Source: Streptomyces sp. AM 4-1-1
GTDB taxonomy: Bacteria; Actinomycetota; Actinomycetes; Streptomycetales; Streptomycetaceae
Assembly (NCBI RefSeq): GCF_029167625.1
Contig: NZ_CP119146.1
Span: forward strand, 1-64,000
DNA: 64,000 nt
Direction: 5' to 3'
Within the stretch, counting starts at the first letter, position 1; each line of letters begins with the position of its first letter. The notes under the pieces are model-generated. The model ran no database searches. It was not told the origin of the DNA and worked only from the letters and a program-made list of their open reading frames with translations. A program made the translations under genes and the position numbers. This document shows, piece by piece, positions 19,063 to 28,473 of this stretch.

Positions 19063-19941
19063 ATGACACTGGGGGACATGCTGCAACGCCACGCTGGGCA
19101 GGCCGTGGTGGCAACCGCGATCATCAGCGAGGCCGTCATGACGCAGTTGCGCGGGCCGGCGGCGGGGATCGCCGTCGGCGTCGCGGCGGCGGCAGGCGGA
19201 CTGTGGGCGGCGCAGGGTCGCGCCCGTCAGAAGTCGGCGATCGCCATGGGGCCGTCGGCACAGGCGCTGACCTGGCAGCCCCACGCAGGCCGTAGGCCTC
19301 GCCCGTCCGACAGTGACCTCTACCGCCACTTCGCGGCCAGGATGCGGCAGACCACCGAGCACGTACGCCGCACCGCCGCCGAGCGCGGGCTGGAGAAGGT
19401 CACCCTGGCCACCTCCGACGAGACCGGTAGTTGGGCCGATGCCCGCTCCACCGGCCATGGCCGCCGGGGACACGTCTGGCTCGGCATGCGGTGGCTCCAC
19501 CCTCGTCACACCGCCCACCTTCCCGCAGTCCTGGAGCACGAGCTCGCCCATCTCCAGCGCCGCGACACCGGCAAGCGCATCGCCGCCGAGTCCACCTTCG
19601 TGGCGACGGTCGCCCTGGCCGCCGGCTTCCTGTCGTTGCCCGTCTTCGTCCTGACCGCAGCGGCCGCCTGGATGTTGAACGCCCTGTTCTTCTGGTGGGG
19701 CGAACTCGCCTGCGACTTCGCGGCCGTCCGTACCTGCGGCCGGACCGCGGTGGCCGACATGTGGCGCGAGGACCTCGAGCGAGAGCGGGACCGCGCCCTT
19801 CTGCAACGGATCTGGGTGACGGCCCGAAGCGTGCGCACCCATCCACCTAAGCGCCTGCGGATTCTGTGGGCCGAACACGTTCCGCTGAGCGACGGACTCG
19901 GCCAGGAGCCGCACCCGCTGCACCCGGCGGCGGCAAGCTGA
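19063..19941 (+). CDS. M48-family zinc metallopeptidase-like membrane protein
   Basis: This 292-aa protein carries HELAH (residues 159-163), the HExxH zinc-binding and catalytic motif, with a likely third ligand in GELACDFAA (about 214-219). That spacing is typical of M48/HtpX-like peptidases. Two hydrophobic segments flank or follow the site (about 34-50 and 180-212), so the protein should be membrane-anchored. M48 enzymes cleave membrane or misfolded proteins. I prefer ATG 19063; GTG 19054 is also in frame. Confidence 0.75.
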   Translation: MTLGDMLQRHAGQAVVATAIISEAVMTQLRGPAAGIAVGVAAAAGGLWAAQGRARQKSAIAMGPSAQALTWQPHAGRRPRPSDSDLYRHFAARMRQTTEHVRRTAAERGLEKVTLATSDETGSWADARSTGHGRRGHVWLGMRWLHPRHTAHLPAVLEHELAHLQRRDTGKRIAAESTFVATVALAAGFLSLPVFVLTAAAAWMLNALFFWWGELACDFAAVRTCGRTAVADMWREDLERERDRALLQRIWVTARSVRTHPPKRLRILWAEHVPLSDGLGQEPHPLHPAAAS

Positions 19942-20272
19942 TCCGGCATCCCCGTCTTCCCAGCGTCCCGCTGCTCTGCGCCCAGACCGGGGCCGCCCTG
20001 GTCCGACCCGCGATCCGATTCTCCGATATGTGCGATAAGGCGCCGGTTGGCGCGGTACGTTGAGCAGCAGTCCCCCTGGACGCCGCGTCCCCCCGTGCGC
20101 TGCGTCCGGGGGCGCACTCCGCCGGTCCGCCGGCACCTGTCCCGCAACGACATCACGGGCTCTCGACCCCGCGCCTCGTCATGACGACTCCCCCTCCCTG
20201 GGATGACCATCGGCGGGCTCCACGTCATGGTTCGGCCACTACCCTGATGGCCAGCGGAATCGAGGAAGCCAC
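19942..20272. other. Gap with no gene
   Basis: There is no open frame of natural composition between the peptidase and the nucleotidyltransferase genes. The interval presumably contains the promoter of the downstream gene. No terminator-strength hairpin was noted. Confidence 0.5.
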
Positions 20273-21166
20273 ATGAAGCGCACACGAGCTGTCGAACTGG
20301 TCGAAGCGATGCTCCACCGGCTCGACGGCCCCCAGGAATGGCCCCTCCAGCTGGTCCGGCAGGTGTGGCTGTTCGGCAGCTTCGCACGCGGCGCCACCGA
20401 GCCCCACGACGTCGACGTCGCTGTCCGGTTCGAGCGCGACGAACGGATGAAGCAGGCCGTCGTCCAGGCCATCTTCTCCGGCGGTAACCCCTACGCGCCG
20501 CTGCACCGCGCGCTCGCCGGGTCATCGCGCGGGCTGCAGTTCCAGTTCGAGGACGCGGCACGCAAGCAGCTGGAGGCCGAAGGCACTTTCATGCTCCCGC
20601 TGTGGCAACGCGGCGACACACTCGCCGAAGCGCTCGGCGTGCTCCACGCGATCGCCGAAGACCCTGAAGCCGGCCGGGCCGAGCGCCACGACATGATCGA
20701 CGCCTTCGAAGGCCTCGACCGGCACATCCCCCGCCCGGTCCGGGCAGAACTGATCGGGTGGCAGCAGCAGGAGGCCATCACCATCTCCCGCATCACGCTC
20801 CCCGACGCCCCGGACGACACCAGTCTGCTGGCGACCCCGGACATGCGCTGGGCCTTCCGCCGGTGGAACGACGACAGCCCGCTGCGCCGCGCGGCCCTGG
20901 CGGGTCTGGCCCTCATGAAAGAACTCGCGGTCGAGTTCGACGACGTCGAGCTGGCCGGTCAGCGGCTGCCCACATCGCGGCGCTTCGTGGGACACCGCAG
21001 TGAGCCCCGCTGGTGGATCAATTGGAAGTGGCAGAACTACCAGAGCATCCCGTATTGCGTCACCCGCGCCGACGGCTGGCTGGAGGTCGTGCAGCCCACG
21101 CGGTCGCGCCCGCTGAACGCGTTCGTGATCAAACCTGGGCCCAAGGCAGCAGTCTTCCGACGCTGA
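20273..21166 (+). CDS. Nucleotidyltransferase-domain protein (Pol beta superfamily)
   Basis: This 297-aa protein has the nucleotidyltransferase signature GSFARG (35-40) followed by DVDVAV (46-51), supplying the helix-turn and paired acidic residues that bind metal and NTP. MNT domains of this kind occur as antitoxins to HEPN toxins and as stand-alone transferases. The protein is longer than a minimal MNT; residues 90-297 are unrecognised and end in a Trp-rich WWINWKWQNYQ stretch. ATG 20273 has GAGG upstream. It may be functionally linked with the HEPN gene 1.9 kb upstream, but they are not adjacent. Confidence 0.65.
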   Translation: MKRTRAVELVEAMLHRLDGPQEWPLQLVRQVWLFGSFARGATEPHDVDVAVRFERDERMKQAVVQAIFSGGNPYAPLHRALAGSSRGLQFQFEDAARKQLEAEGTFMLPLWQRGDTLAEALGVLHAIAEDPEAGRAERHDMIDAFEGLDRHIPRPVRAELIGWQQQEAITISRITLPDAPDDTSLLATPDMRWAFRRWNDDSPLRRAALAGLALMKELAVEFDDVELAGQRLPTSRRFVGHRSEPRWWINWKWQNYQSIPYCVTRADGWLEVVQPTRSRPLNAFVIKPGPKAAVFRR

Positions 21167-21336
21167 CCCCTTGAGGGGGCAGGCCGCGACGCGAAGCGCG
21201 CCCACCTTGCGACCATGCACCTCGCCTCCAGGACGCTGCGACCAGCGATGGCGTCGAAGTCAACCGGTGAGAGCCCGGCCGGGCCGTGCCTCAGCCCCGA
21301 GCCTCACATCCTCGTTCACGGGATCGCTCGCGTGTG

Positions 21337-21352
21337 TCGAAACGATGTTCCG
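21337..21352. promoter_or_regulatory. SOS (LexA) box
   Basis: TCGAAACGATGTTCCG matches the actinobacterial LexA consensus TCGAAC-N4-GTTCGA with mismatches at one arm end and one inner base. It lies 54 bp before the lexA-like gene, where autorepression is expected. Confidence 0.75.
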
Positions 21353-21405
21353 TTTGTCGGCGGGTGGGGCTACTGTCCAGAGACGCAAGATCGTAAAGGG
21401 GGCAC

Positions 21406-22086
21406 ATGACCATCACCGACGCTCGACCTGGCCGGCCTCCAGGCATCCGCCGGGGCCCCGATGGGCTCACCGACAGGCAGCGGACCATCGTCGACTGCAT
21501 TGCCCGTTCTGTCGCTGACCGCGGATACCCGCCCTCGATGCGTGAGATCGGTCTGGCCGTCGGCCTGAAGAGCACCTCCAGCGTCGCGCACCAGCTCCTT
21601 GCCTTGGAACGCAAGGGAGAACTGCGTCGAGACCCGCACCGTCCTCGTGCCTACTGCCTCCCCCTCAAGGCATCGAAGAGGGCGCACGAGCGGCCGGAGG
21701 GCGAGTCCGCAGCGGCGGAGGTCCCTCTGGTCGGGCGGATCGCGGCCGGTCCACCGATGCTTGCCGAGGAGATGGTCGAGGACACCTACGTCATGCCGCG
21801 CCAGCTGGTCGGCGACGGCGAGCTCTTCGCTCTGAAGGTGTCCGGGGAAAGCATGATCGAGGCAGCCATCTGTGACGGCGACGTGGTCACCGTACGGCGT
21901 CAGCAAGTCGCCGAGCCGGGCGACATCGTCGCCGCCATGCTCGACGGCGAGGCGACCGTGAAGAGGTTCCAGCGCGACGCGGCCGGCCACGCCTGGCTCG
22001 TCGCACACAACCCCAGGTTCCAGCCGCTTGCGGCCGATGACGCGGTCATCCTGGGCAAGGTCGTCGCCGTGATGCGCACCGTCTAA
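21406..22086 (+). CDS. lexA: LexA-like SOS repressor
   Basis: This 226-aa protein has an N-terminal winged helix (residues 20-85, with [14 protein letters not shown] and [18 protein letters not shown]) and a C-terminal S24 peptidase domain. The self-cleavage site is AA-G at residues 114-115, and the catalytic dyad is Ser149 (GESM) and Lys186 (TVKRF). LexA represses DNA-damage genes and cleaves itself when RecA filaments form. ATG 21406 follows AAAGGGGG. An SOS box lies upstream. Because the region is accessory, this may be a second LexA beside the core chromosomal copy. I give the symbol for the family, not for orthology. Confidence 0.9.
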   Translation: MTITDARPGRPPGIRRGPDGLTDRQRTIVDCIARSVADRGYPPSMREIGLAVGLKSTSSVAHQLLALERKGELRRDPHRPRAYCLPLKASKRAHERPEGESAAAEVPLVGRIAAGPPMLAEEMVEDTYVMPRQLVGDGELFALKVSGESMIEAAICDGDVVTVRRQQVAEPGDIVAAMLDGEATVKRFQRDAAGHAWLVAHNPRFQPLAADDAVILGKVVAVMRTV

Positions 22087-22163
22087 CGATCCTCGCAGTG
22101 GAACCCGGACAGGCGTCTCCCGCCCCGGCCGTGCGCGAGCTCACGGCCGGGAGCGGCGCTGCA

Positions 22164-22169
22164 TACGGT
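22164..22169 (+). promoter_or_regulatory. -10 element for a leaderless start (TACGGT)
   Basis: TACGGT ends 6 nt before ATG 22176. This spacing decides that start over the in-frame ATG 22170, which would lie upstream of the transcription start. Confidence 0.45.
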
Positions 22170-22175
22170 ATGACC

Positions 22176-22937
22176 ATGACTCTGCCGCTGGAAGACGACC
22201 CAAGGCCGCCCTACCTTCAGGCGGCCGAGGTGTTGCGCGCCAAGGTCTACAGCGGGGAGTACCCAGCCGGGAGTCAACTGCCATCGGCACGTCTACTCCA
22301 AGAAGGCTTCGGGGTATCCAGCTCAACCGTGCAGAACGCGTTGAGAGTGCTGAAGCGGGAGGGACTGGTCTACTCCGTGCTCGGCCGGGGCAGCTACGTC
22401 AGCGGCACGCACCCCGGCCTTCCGCTGGCGGCCGGGACGGCGCCTTCCCGTTTCCCCGACGCCGCGGTCACCGCCGAGCACGACCCCAGGCCCCCATACG
22501 TGCGGACGGCCGACCTGCTCAGGCAGGAGATACGGTCCGGGAACCTCCCGAGCGGCCGGCTTCCCTCCGCACGAGAACTCCAAGACCGCTTCGGCATCGC
22601 CAACTCGACCGCACAGAACGCGGTGCGCGTGCTCAAACGCGAGGGCCTGGTCTACGCGGTCAAGGGCAGGGGCGTGTTCGTCCGCCGCACCGCGCGAGAG
22701 GGCGAACAGCCCCTGCTCGACGAGAAGGCGTTGTCAGCACAGGCGGATTCTCGGCAGCGGCCACGAACCGAGGAAGAACTCGCCGCAGACCTGGCCGCCG
22801 CCGAGCAACGCCTTGCCCGTGCCGCCGACGCCTACCAAGCGGCCGGTGCTCAGCTCGACGTGCTCATCCGCGAGGCCCGGCGCCGCGGCATGCCCGTACC
22901 GACTGCAGCGCGTGAAAGGGACGGGGCCTCGACCTGA
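22176..22937 (+). CDS. GntR-type regulator with two tandem winged helices
   Basis: This 253-aa protein contains two GntR winged-helix domains (about residues 8-75 and 103-170) that are clear duplicates. Each has a DPRPPY entry, a LPSAR(L/E)LQ recognition helix region and ALRVLKREGLVY or AVRVLKREGLVY. A coiled-coil-like Ala/Glu-rich tail follows (about 200-245), and no classic GntR effector domain is present. One polypeptide with two operators' worth of DNA-binding domains could bind as a pseudo-dimer. GntR proteins of this size occur in Streptomyces plasmids as transfer repressors. The target is unknown. Confidence 0.8.
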   Translation: MTLPLEDDPRPPYLQAAEVLRAKVYSGEYPAGSQLPSARLLQEGFGVSSSTVQNALRVLKREGLVYSVLGRGSYVSGTHPGLPLAAGTAPSRFPDAAVTAEHDPRPPYVRTADLLRQEIRSGNLPSGRLPSARELQDRFGIANSTAQNAVRVLKREGLVYAVKGRGVFVRRTAREGEQPLLDEKALSAQADSRQRPRTEEELAADLAAAEQRLARAADAYQAAGAQLDVLIREARRRGMPVPTAARERDGAST

Positions 22938-22985
22938 TCCGAGACCAGCCGATTCTCCGTTTCCGCCCCGAGAAGAAGTCCGGCG

Positions 22986-23366
22986 GTGAACGATGGGAGC
23001 GTGACGCACGGGGACGCAGAGACCAGGCCACCGCTCGACCGCACCAACGCCCTCACGGCCTTGGAGGCTGCCCTCCAGTGGTGGGGGGCTGATGTGCCGG
23101 AGGACCCAGGAGCGGGTGAGCTGGCGCATCTGCTGGACGAGATCGTGGACCGTCTGCGCGACGACCGAAGGAACGAGCGGTCACGGGCGGCTGCCGAACC
23201 CCTGGTCCAGGCGGCGGAAGCACTGCGGGCAGTGGCGCGGCTCGGCAGCCTCCTGCCGGCGATCTCGTTGTGGCACCTGAGGACGGCGCTGCGGCAAGAG
23301 GCCACGGCCCGCAGTCAACTAGCCGCGGAAAACCATCTCCAGCCAGCCGGTCGCGCTCCCCTGTAG
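22986..23366 (+). CDS. Small helical hypothetical protein
   Basis: This 126-aa Ala/Leu/Arg-rich protein is predicted mostly helical, with an HLLDEIVDRLRDDRRNERSR stretch. GTG 22986 has GAGAAG at suitable distance; GTG 23001 is an alternative. It follows the tandem GntR gene by 48 bp on the same strand and may be co-transcribed. I recognise no family. Confidence 0.5.
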   Translation: MNDGSVTHGDAETRPPLDRTNALTALEAALQWWGADVPEDPGAGELAHLLDEIVDRLRDDRRNERSRAAAEPLVQAAEALRAVARLGSLLPAISLWHLRTALRQEATARSQLAAENHLQPAGRAPL

Positions 23367-23597
23367 CCCGCGCCCGAACTGCGTGGCGGCGTGTCGCCCC
23401 TGCGAGCCGAACCCGAGGGATACAGTGGCGCCCTGCGGCATCGGTCTGCTGCTCCTCACGCGAACCTCGGCCCGCTGGTTCAAGGCGGAGGCGAAGAAGC
23501 TCGGCTTCGATCAGAGGATCCCACCGACCGCACCACCGCACACCAGTGCCTGTTCCTCATGCTCCGCGGGCCGACGGAGCGGAGCGAAAGGTACCCC

Positions 23598-24605
23598 ATG
23601 CCGGACACCCGGATCAGCAGCCGCGCCCGGACCTACGCCCTCTACACCGGTGCTCCCCGCCAGCTCGCGTGCGACGTCGTCGCCGGCCTTCCCCGCCACG
23701 CACCTCTCATCCCGGCCCCCACCCACCAGGCGCAACTCCTGCTCGAGTCCGAGGCGTTCTACCGGATCCTCAGCTACCAGCGGGACTTCTTCGAGTTCCC
23801 CTTCGGGATCCGGTACGTACAGCCCACCGCGGAGGGAATCCGGCTCGACCTGGAGAGCACGGCGAGCGTCGACGGCCTGCTGGCCGCCCTGCTGCCCGGC
23901 CGCGCGCAGGCGGGCACCGGCCAAGATGAGATCCACGGTCTCAACGGGGTCCGGATCACCGCACGCACCGACCGCGGCATCGAGCTCCGCCGCCTCGGAC
24001 AGCCGACCAGCATCCGGCTCACCGGAGTGTCCCGACGCGCGTTCCAGAAGGCCGAGACCACCCTGGCCGAGCGAACCCACGACATCGGAGGCGAGGCCAG
24101 CTGGCGTGCCGGCGACACCTGGACCGCCGACGAGCGGCGCTGGGAGGACGGGCGCCAGCCCCTGACCTATGAGTCCACCTGGCGCGAGGCGGCCTGGCTC
24201 CCCAGCGGCTTGCTGCGCCGCCTCGGCCTCCTCCACACCGTCGCCGTCCCCCACGTGGTCACCGGCCACGAGTCCCGGCTGGGGGAGTGGTGGATCCTGG
24301 AACTGGACCACGCCTCCGACACCGGTCTGCGCCGCGCCGAGCTGGTCCAGGCCCTCACCGACCCGGAGCACGGTCTGCCGCTGGAACTGCGCGGGCACCG
24401 CGACCTGATCCCTGGTGAGAGCCTGGGCCTGGTCCTCCTGAAGTCCCCGGACGGCTCCGCCGCCCTCCAGCTGCGCTACGACCGCTTCGACTACCCGGTC
24501 AAGGAAGAGCGGGCGGAGATGTTCGCAGCGATCCGGCGACGGATCAGCGCTCTGACGGGCGAGGCGTTGCTGCCGGCGATGCCTGGCTGCTCGGCCACCG
24601 GCTGA
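23598..24605 (+). CDS. Hypothetical protein, 335 aa
   Basis: The product starts MPDTRISSRARTYALYTGAP after a GAAAGG ribosome-binding site. It has an AFYRILSYQRDFFEFPFGI block around residues 55-75 and later alternating beta-strand-like segments with WILELDHASDTG. There is no signal peptide or membrane segment. The frame is open to 23391, but the upstream part lacks natural composition. I recognise no family and propose no function. Confidence 0.65.
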   Translation: MPDTRISSRARTYALYTGAPRQLACDVVAGLPRHAPLIPAPTHQAQLLLESEAFYRILSYQRDFFEFPFGIRYVQPTAEGIRLDLESTASVDGLLAALLPGRAQAGTGQDEIHGLNGVRITARTDRGIELRRLGQPTSIRLTGVSRRAFQKAETTLAERTHDIGGEASWRAGDTWTADERRWEDGRQPLTYESTWREAAWLPSGLLRRLGLLHTVAVPHVVTGHESRLGEWWILELDHASDTGLRRAELVQALTDPEHGLPLELRGHRDLIPGESLGLVLLKSPDGSAALQLRYDRFDYPVKEERAEMFAAIRRRISALTGEALLPAMPGCSATG

Positions 24606-24773
24606 GCAACACGACGAACCGTCAAGGCCCATGTCAGCGCCCCTCCCCGAAAGGGCTGCCGCCACACAACTTCCCGCCCCCCGCCCGAGCACATCAGGCT
24701 CAGTGTGGCCTCGGTCACCGCTGCGAGCGCCATCCCCAGCCGCTCCAGGTCGGCGTGCGCCAGCACACCGAGG

Positions 24774-26138
24774 TCACGCCGGGCTATCGGCTTCCCGCTC
24801 CTCCCGCTCGTTGTTGCCCTCGTGGCCGTGCCGGCGGCCGTGGAACATCATCGAGGTACCGCCTTCGGGCAGGTACCAGCCGTCCGCGGCCATGTACGGC
24901 GGGATATAGGCCGGGTTGGTGTCGATGTTCAAGGGCGAGTCGGCGTCGGTGACATCGCGGATCACCCGGCGCTGGACCTCCCGGAAGCCGTAGCCGTCGG
25001 GTCCGTCGACCTCCCAGGTGATGTCCCGCAGCGCAGCCCGGCTGCCCTCGGGCGTGCCGGCGGTCTCGACCATGGGGTGGGCTTCGATCAGTCCGCCGTA
25101 CAGGCACAGGACGATCAGGAGTTGGCAGACGCGGTCGGAGAACTCGCCGAAGCCGTACTCCTGGCCGCAGCCGCAATCAGGGTCGTGGGCGTGGACGTCG
25201 AACTTCGCCTCGTAGGGCTTGCCGGTGAGCGCGTACGGGGGGAGGGGGTGGCCCGTGCCGCTGGGGCAGCGGTGGGTGGTGTCGAACAGGTTGATCCAGA
25301 CCTTGACGGACGTGGCCGCGAAGCCGGTGTACTCGGCTTCCAGGGCCTTCTCCAGGCGCTGGTGGGCCGCGTAGGCCTTCTCGTCCACGCTCTTCCAGCC
25401 CTCGCCGAGCCGGTGCCCGGCCAGGTGCAGGAACCGGTCGGTCAGCAGGGATAGCTCCTCGGCCGTTGGGAGCGCCCCGTCCGCCGTGCCGGACGTACCC
25501 GCGGGCACGTCCGGCACGGCGGCGGCTTCCTGGTGGCCGGTATCGGCGTCGTCGTGGGTTGGCCAGACCTGGGTGAGTTCCTCACCGGGTTCGGCGCGGC
25601 GGATGAGCGCGAGGTCGGACAGGGCCATCCCGAAGTGCGAGTGGCCGTCCCACACTCTCAGCCAGGGCACGTCCGCCGGGCCGGTGCTGTGCGGGTGGAC
25701 GTCGGTGACCTCGACGCAGACCTGTACCGGCTCGGGGAACTGGGCGCCGGGCCCGTACCACAGGGCCAGTACCCGGGTCCGGGAGCCCAGGAACTGCCGG
25801 GCCTGGCGCACGGGCCCGGCGTACGCGGTCAGGCCGAAGCACTCCACGTCGCTCTCATCGCCCCCGCCCCAGCCCAGACGGCGGAACTCCTCGACGAGGG
25901 CCTTCAGGTAGTCCTTCGCGAGGAACGGGCCCGGATCCGGCTCGAGTGCGCCCTGCTCGGCGAGGAGGCGCACGGCCTCGGCGCGGCCGGCCTCGTCCAG
26001 AACCTCGGGCAGCAGCCCCTTCTCAGCGGCGTCGACGACGCGCTGCAACGCGCGCTGGTAGCCCATCTGCGTCTGCGCATCGAGGGCCTTGGCGATCTGC
26101 CGGCGGTTGGTGGGATGCGTACTGTGCTTCGGTGACAC
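24774..26138 (-). CDS. Hypothetical protein sharing an N-terminal module with the gene at 45993
   Basis: This 454-aa protein begins MSPKHSTHPTNRRQIAKALD. Residues 10-60 (QMGYQRALQRV, DEAGRAEAVRLLAEQ) closely match the start of the 185-aa protein encoded at 45993-46550. The central and C-terminal parts are different and unrecognised; they include a DCGCGQEYGFGEFSDRVCQL region with possible metal-binding Cys and an acidic C-terminus. The gene is divergent from the nuclease-like gene at 26513. The shared module may be a docking or targeting domain; that is inference. Confidence 0.65.
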   Translation of the reverse strand: MSPKHSTHPTNRRQIAKALDAQTQMGYQRALQRVVDAAEKGLLPEVLDEAGRAEAVRLLAEQGALEPDPGPFLAKDYLKALVEEFRRLGWGGGDESDVECFGLTAYAGPVRQARQFLGSRTRVLALWYGPGAQFPEPVQVCVEVTDVHPHSTGPADVPWLRVWDGHSHFGMALSDLALIRRAEPGEELTQVWPTHDDADTGHQEAAAVPDVPAGTSGTADGALPTAEELSLLTDRFLHLAGHRLGEGWKSVDEKAYAAHQRLEKALEAEYTGFAATSVKVWINLFDTTHRCPSGTGHPLPPYALTGKPYEAKFDVHAHDPDCGCGQEYGFGEFSDRVCQLLIVLCLYGGLIEAHPMVETAGTPEGSRAALRDITWEVDGPDGYGFREVQRRVIRDVTDADSPLNIDTNPAYIPPYMAADGWYLPEGGTSMMFHGRRHGHEGNNEREEREADSPA

Positions 26139-26499
26139 GACAGCTCCTGCGCGCTCTCGGTCCGTGCCGCCCCACCACGACAGGAGCCAGAGCGCGTACA
26201 GGGGCGGTCACACGATGATTGGAAGCGCCAAGCATCACCACTGCATCACCCTCCAGCGGCAGCTGGATTCGCCACGGCCCGGAGGTGGGTCCGGGCACGG
26301 CACGTCACGGTGAGGTGCGTTTCCCCCTGATGCTACCGGGCAGCCAGCTGGCCAAGGACGCGGTACGCCAAGCCCTCCGTGGGCAGCGACGGCCAGACCA
26401 TGGGCGGGCCGAGCGTGCCCATCAGCATCGCGTCGGTGGGTAGGCCGGGCAGGTCGCGTCTCAGGGGCAATTGACGCGGGCCCACGCCCTGGCGGCGGC
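26139..26499. other. Divergent intergenic region
   Basis: This interval lies between two divergent genes. It contains no natural-looking frame on either strand; open frames here are shadows. It should hold both promoters, of which only the rightward leaderless -10 (26500) is recognisable. Confidence 0.5.
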
Positions 26500-26505
26500 T
26501 ACCGT
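26500..26505 (+). promoter_or_regulatory. -10 element for a leaderless start (TACCGT)
   Basis: TACCGT ends 7 nt before ATG 26513, and no ribosome-binding site is present. Confidence 0.4.
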
Positions 26506-26512
26506 GTCCACC

Positions 26513-27907
26513 ATGAGCCCGTCCGGCCCGAGCGCCGTCCCGATCCCCCTGCACATCGCCGGCGAAGCGCCGGCGCCCCCGGCCCCCGACGTGATCGGCA
26601 CGTCCGCCGGGGCGGGCCCCGGGCCCGCCCCGGCGGTGCGGCCGAACGTGGTGGACTGGGCGGCGCTTGGGGTGGAGCCGCGGTGGAAGGATCAGGAGAC
26701 GGGCGACTGCGCGGCCGTCCTGTCCCCCGTCCTCGGACCCGCCACCGGCCTTGAGCCCTACAAGCGCTACGCCGCGGGAGCCCGGAAGCGTGGGGAGACC
26801 GCCCTCGTCGTCGCCTGCACCGGCGCGGGCGAACGCAGGCACAACGTCTTCTCCGGACACGTCGCCCCCGGCATCCACCTGCCCCACTACTACGGCTCGA
26901 TCTCCGCCAACCCGCTCCCCACCAACGTGAACCCCGAACTCGCTGACGGCCTGGACCACGCCGAACACGAACTCGGCACCCGGCTGCTCAACCGTCCCCC
27001 GGACACCTGGTTCCGCCTGACCTACCTCAAGGACAGGCCCTCGCACCCCGGATCTGCCAGGATGTGGCCGCCGCCGGGGGAGGGGGAACTGCGCCCGATC
27101 CTGGTCGACGGCCTCGGCCACCCGGTGGCGGGGGTGTGGATGCCGACGGGCGGCAGTGCCCGGTGGTTCGTAGTTCCCCACGGCACCGACCAGCAGCTGC
27201 TGGTGGAGTGGCTGGTCCATCACGCGCTGCCCGCGTACGTGCCCGGCGCGCTGACCCGCGCCCGCTCGACCCTGGTGCGCGACCCGGCGCTCGCCACCGA
27301 CGCCGAAGCCCGGCTGGTCGAGACGATCGCCGAGGAGCAGCGCGCCCACGAGCGGCGGCAGACCGAGCTGCAGCAGCAACTCACCGCGCTGCGGGCCGTG
27401 GCCGATCCCCTGCGCGACGGCCTGCTGTTCGGCACCGGTCGCCCGCTGGAGGATGCGGTACACGACGTCCTCGTGGCGGCCGGCGCCGCAGTAACCCGCC
27501 TCGACGACGTGTACGGCACCAAGTCGGCAGACCTGCTGGCCGAGTTCGGCAGCCGCCGAGTCCTGGTCGAGGTGAAGTCGGCGAACAACCGGCCACCGCA
27601 GAGCCTGCCCGACAAACTCCTCAAGCACCTGAACACCTGGCCCGGTCTGACCGGGACCGAGCCTGTTGACGGTGGCGTCCTGGTGGTCAACTACCAGATC
27701 AAGCTCCACCCTGCGCAGCGGGACACCGAGGTCTACACCGACCGCGCGTTCGCCGACGCGCTGACCGTGCCGGTGATCGGCAGCGCCCGCCTGTTCGACT
27801 GGTGGCGCCGCGATGACTGGGATGCCGTGCGACATGCCGTCTTCGGCGACACCGGCGTCGCGCAGCCTCCCGAGATCGCCGCGCTGGATGCCGATCCGAA
27901 GGCGTGA
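26513..27907 (+). CDS. PD-(D/E)XK nuclease-like protein
   Basis: This 464-aa protein has a Pro/Ala-rich N-terminus, an unrecognised middle domain, a coiled coil (about 268-294, RRQTELQQQLTALRAV) and a C-terminal restriction-endonuclease-like fold. The fold's residues are Glu near 313 (PLEDAV), Asp near 340 (KSADLLAEF) and ExK at about 353-355 (VLVEVKSANN). That order is the active site of Mrr/PD-(D/E)XK nucleases acting on DNA. No methyltransferase is nearby, so it could be a modification-dependent nuclease or a non-restriction DNA-processing enzyme. Confidence 0.6.
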   Translation: MSPSGPSAVPIPLHIAGEAPAPPAPDVIGTSAGAGPGPAPAVRPNVVDWAALGVEPRWKDQETGDCAAVLSPVLGPATGLEPYKRYAAGARKRGETALVVACTGAGERRHNVFSGHVAPGIHLPHYYGSISANPLPTNVNPELADGLDHAEHELGTRLLNRPPDTWFRLTYLKDRPSHPGSARMWPPPGEGELRPILVDGLGHPVAGVWMPTGGSARWFVVPHGTDQQLLVEWLVHHALPAYVPGALTRARSTLVRDPALATDAEARLVETIAEEQRAHERRQTELQQQLTALRAVADPLRDGLLFGTGRPLEDAVHDVLVAAGAAVTRLDDVYGTKSADLLAEFGSRRVLVEVKSANNRPPQSLPDKLLKHLNTWPGLTGTEPVDGGVLVVNYQIKLHPAQRDTEVYTDRAFADALTVPVIGSARLFDWWRRDDWDAVRHAVFGDTGVAQPPEIAALDADPKA

Positions 27908-28122
27908 GGAGGTCCGGGATCGGGCGGGCCTCCACCAACACCAGCTGCTCGGCCAATTGCGGAGACACCAAGTACCAGCAGGACCGCCGTCAAGTCCCCG
28001 TCACCCGAACGGATTGCCGTGAGTCGGCGATCTCCTATGCTCCATGGGCGTGCCGTACCGTTTCCGGACTGTGTCCGCCCAGGGGAGGGCGCGGGCAGGA
28101 CCTGGGAGAGGACGGCGACGGG

Positions 28123-28452
28123 GTGGGCGGGGATGCGACGGAGACGTGGGGCGAGAGAGCGGTCTGCCGGACCGCGGACCCGGACGAGCTGTTCGTCGAG
28201 GGCGCGGCCCAGAACCGGGCCAAGGCCCTCTGTACCGGCTGCCCGGTGCGCACCGAGTGCCTTGCCTACGCCCTCGACCACCGGATCGAGCATGGAATCT
28301 GGGGTGGCATGACCGAGCGTGATCGGCGGGCCCTCCTGCGGCGGCGTCCGCTGGTCACGTCCTGGCGTCGCCTGCTGGAGGCCGCGCGGTCCGAGCATGA
28401 TCGGCTCGTGCGCCCCGACGATGACGCGCCGGACTGGGAAGCCACTGCTTGA
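28123..28452 (+). CDS. WhiB-family iron-sulfur regulator
   Basis: This 109-aa Wbl protein has four cysteines (about C15, C37, C40, C46; TGCPVRTEC core) that should bind a [4Fe-4S] cluster. Next come the beta-turn GIWGGMTERDRR (about 58-69) and a basic C-terminus for DNA. WhiB proteins act with sigma factor region 4 to control development and stress genes. GTG 28123 follows GGAGAGGA at suitable spacing; the frame is open upstream to 27904, but that part is unlike the family. It converges with the AlbA_2 gene 21 bp downstream. Confidence 0.88.
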   Translation: MGGDATETWGERAVCRTADPDELFVEGAAQNRAKALCTGCPVRTECLAYALDHRIEHGIWGGMTERDRRALLRRRPLVTSWRRLLEAARSEHDRLVRPDDDAPDWEATA

Positions 28453-28473
28453 CGGCCCGCCCCGACGAGATCC

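Noticed and set aside
26333..27835. A 500-aa open frame antisense to the nuclease-like gene
   Set aside because: No family features; the plus strand carries an ExK nuclease site and a sensible start.
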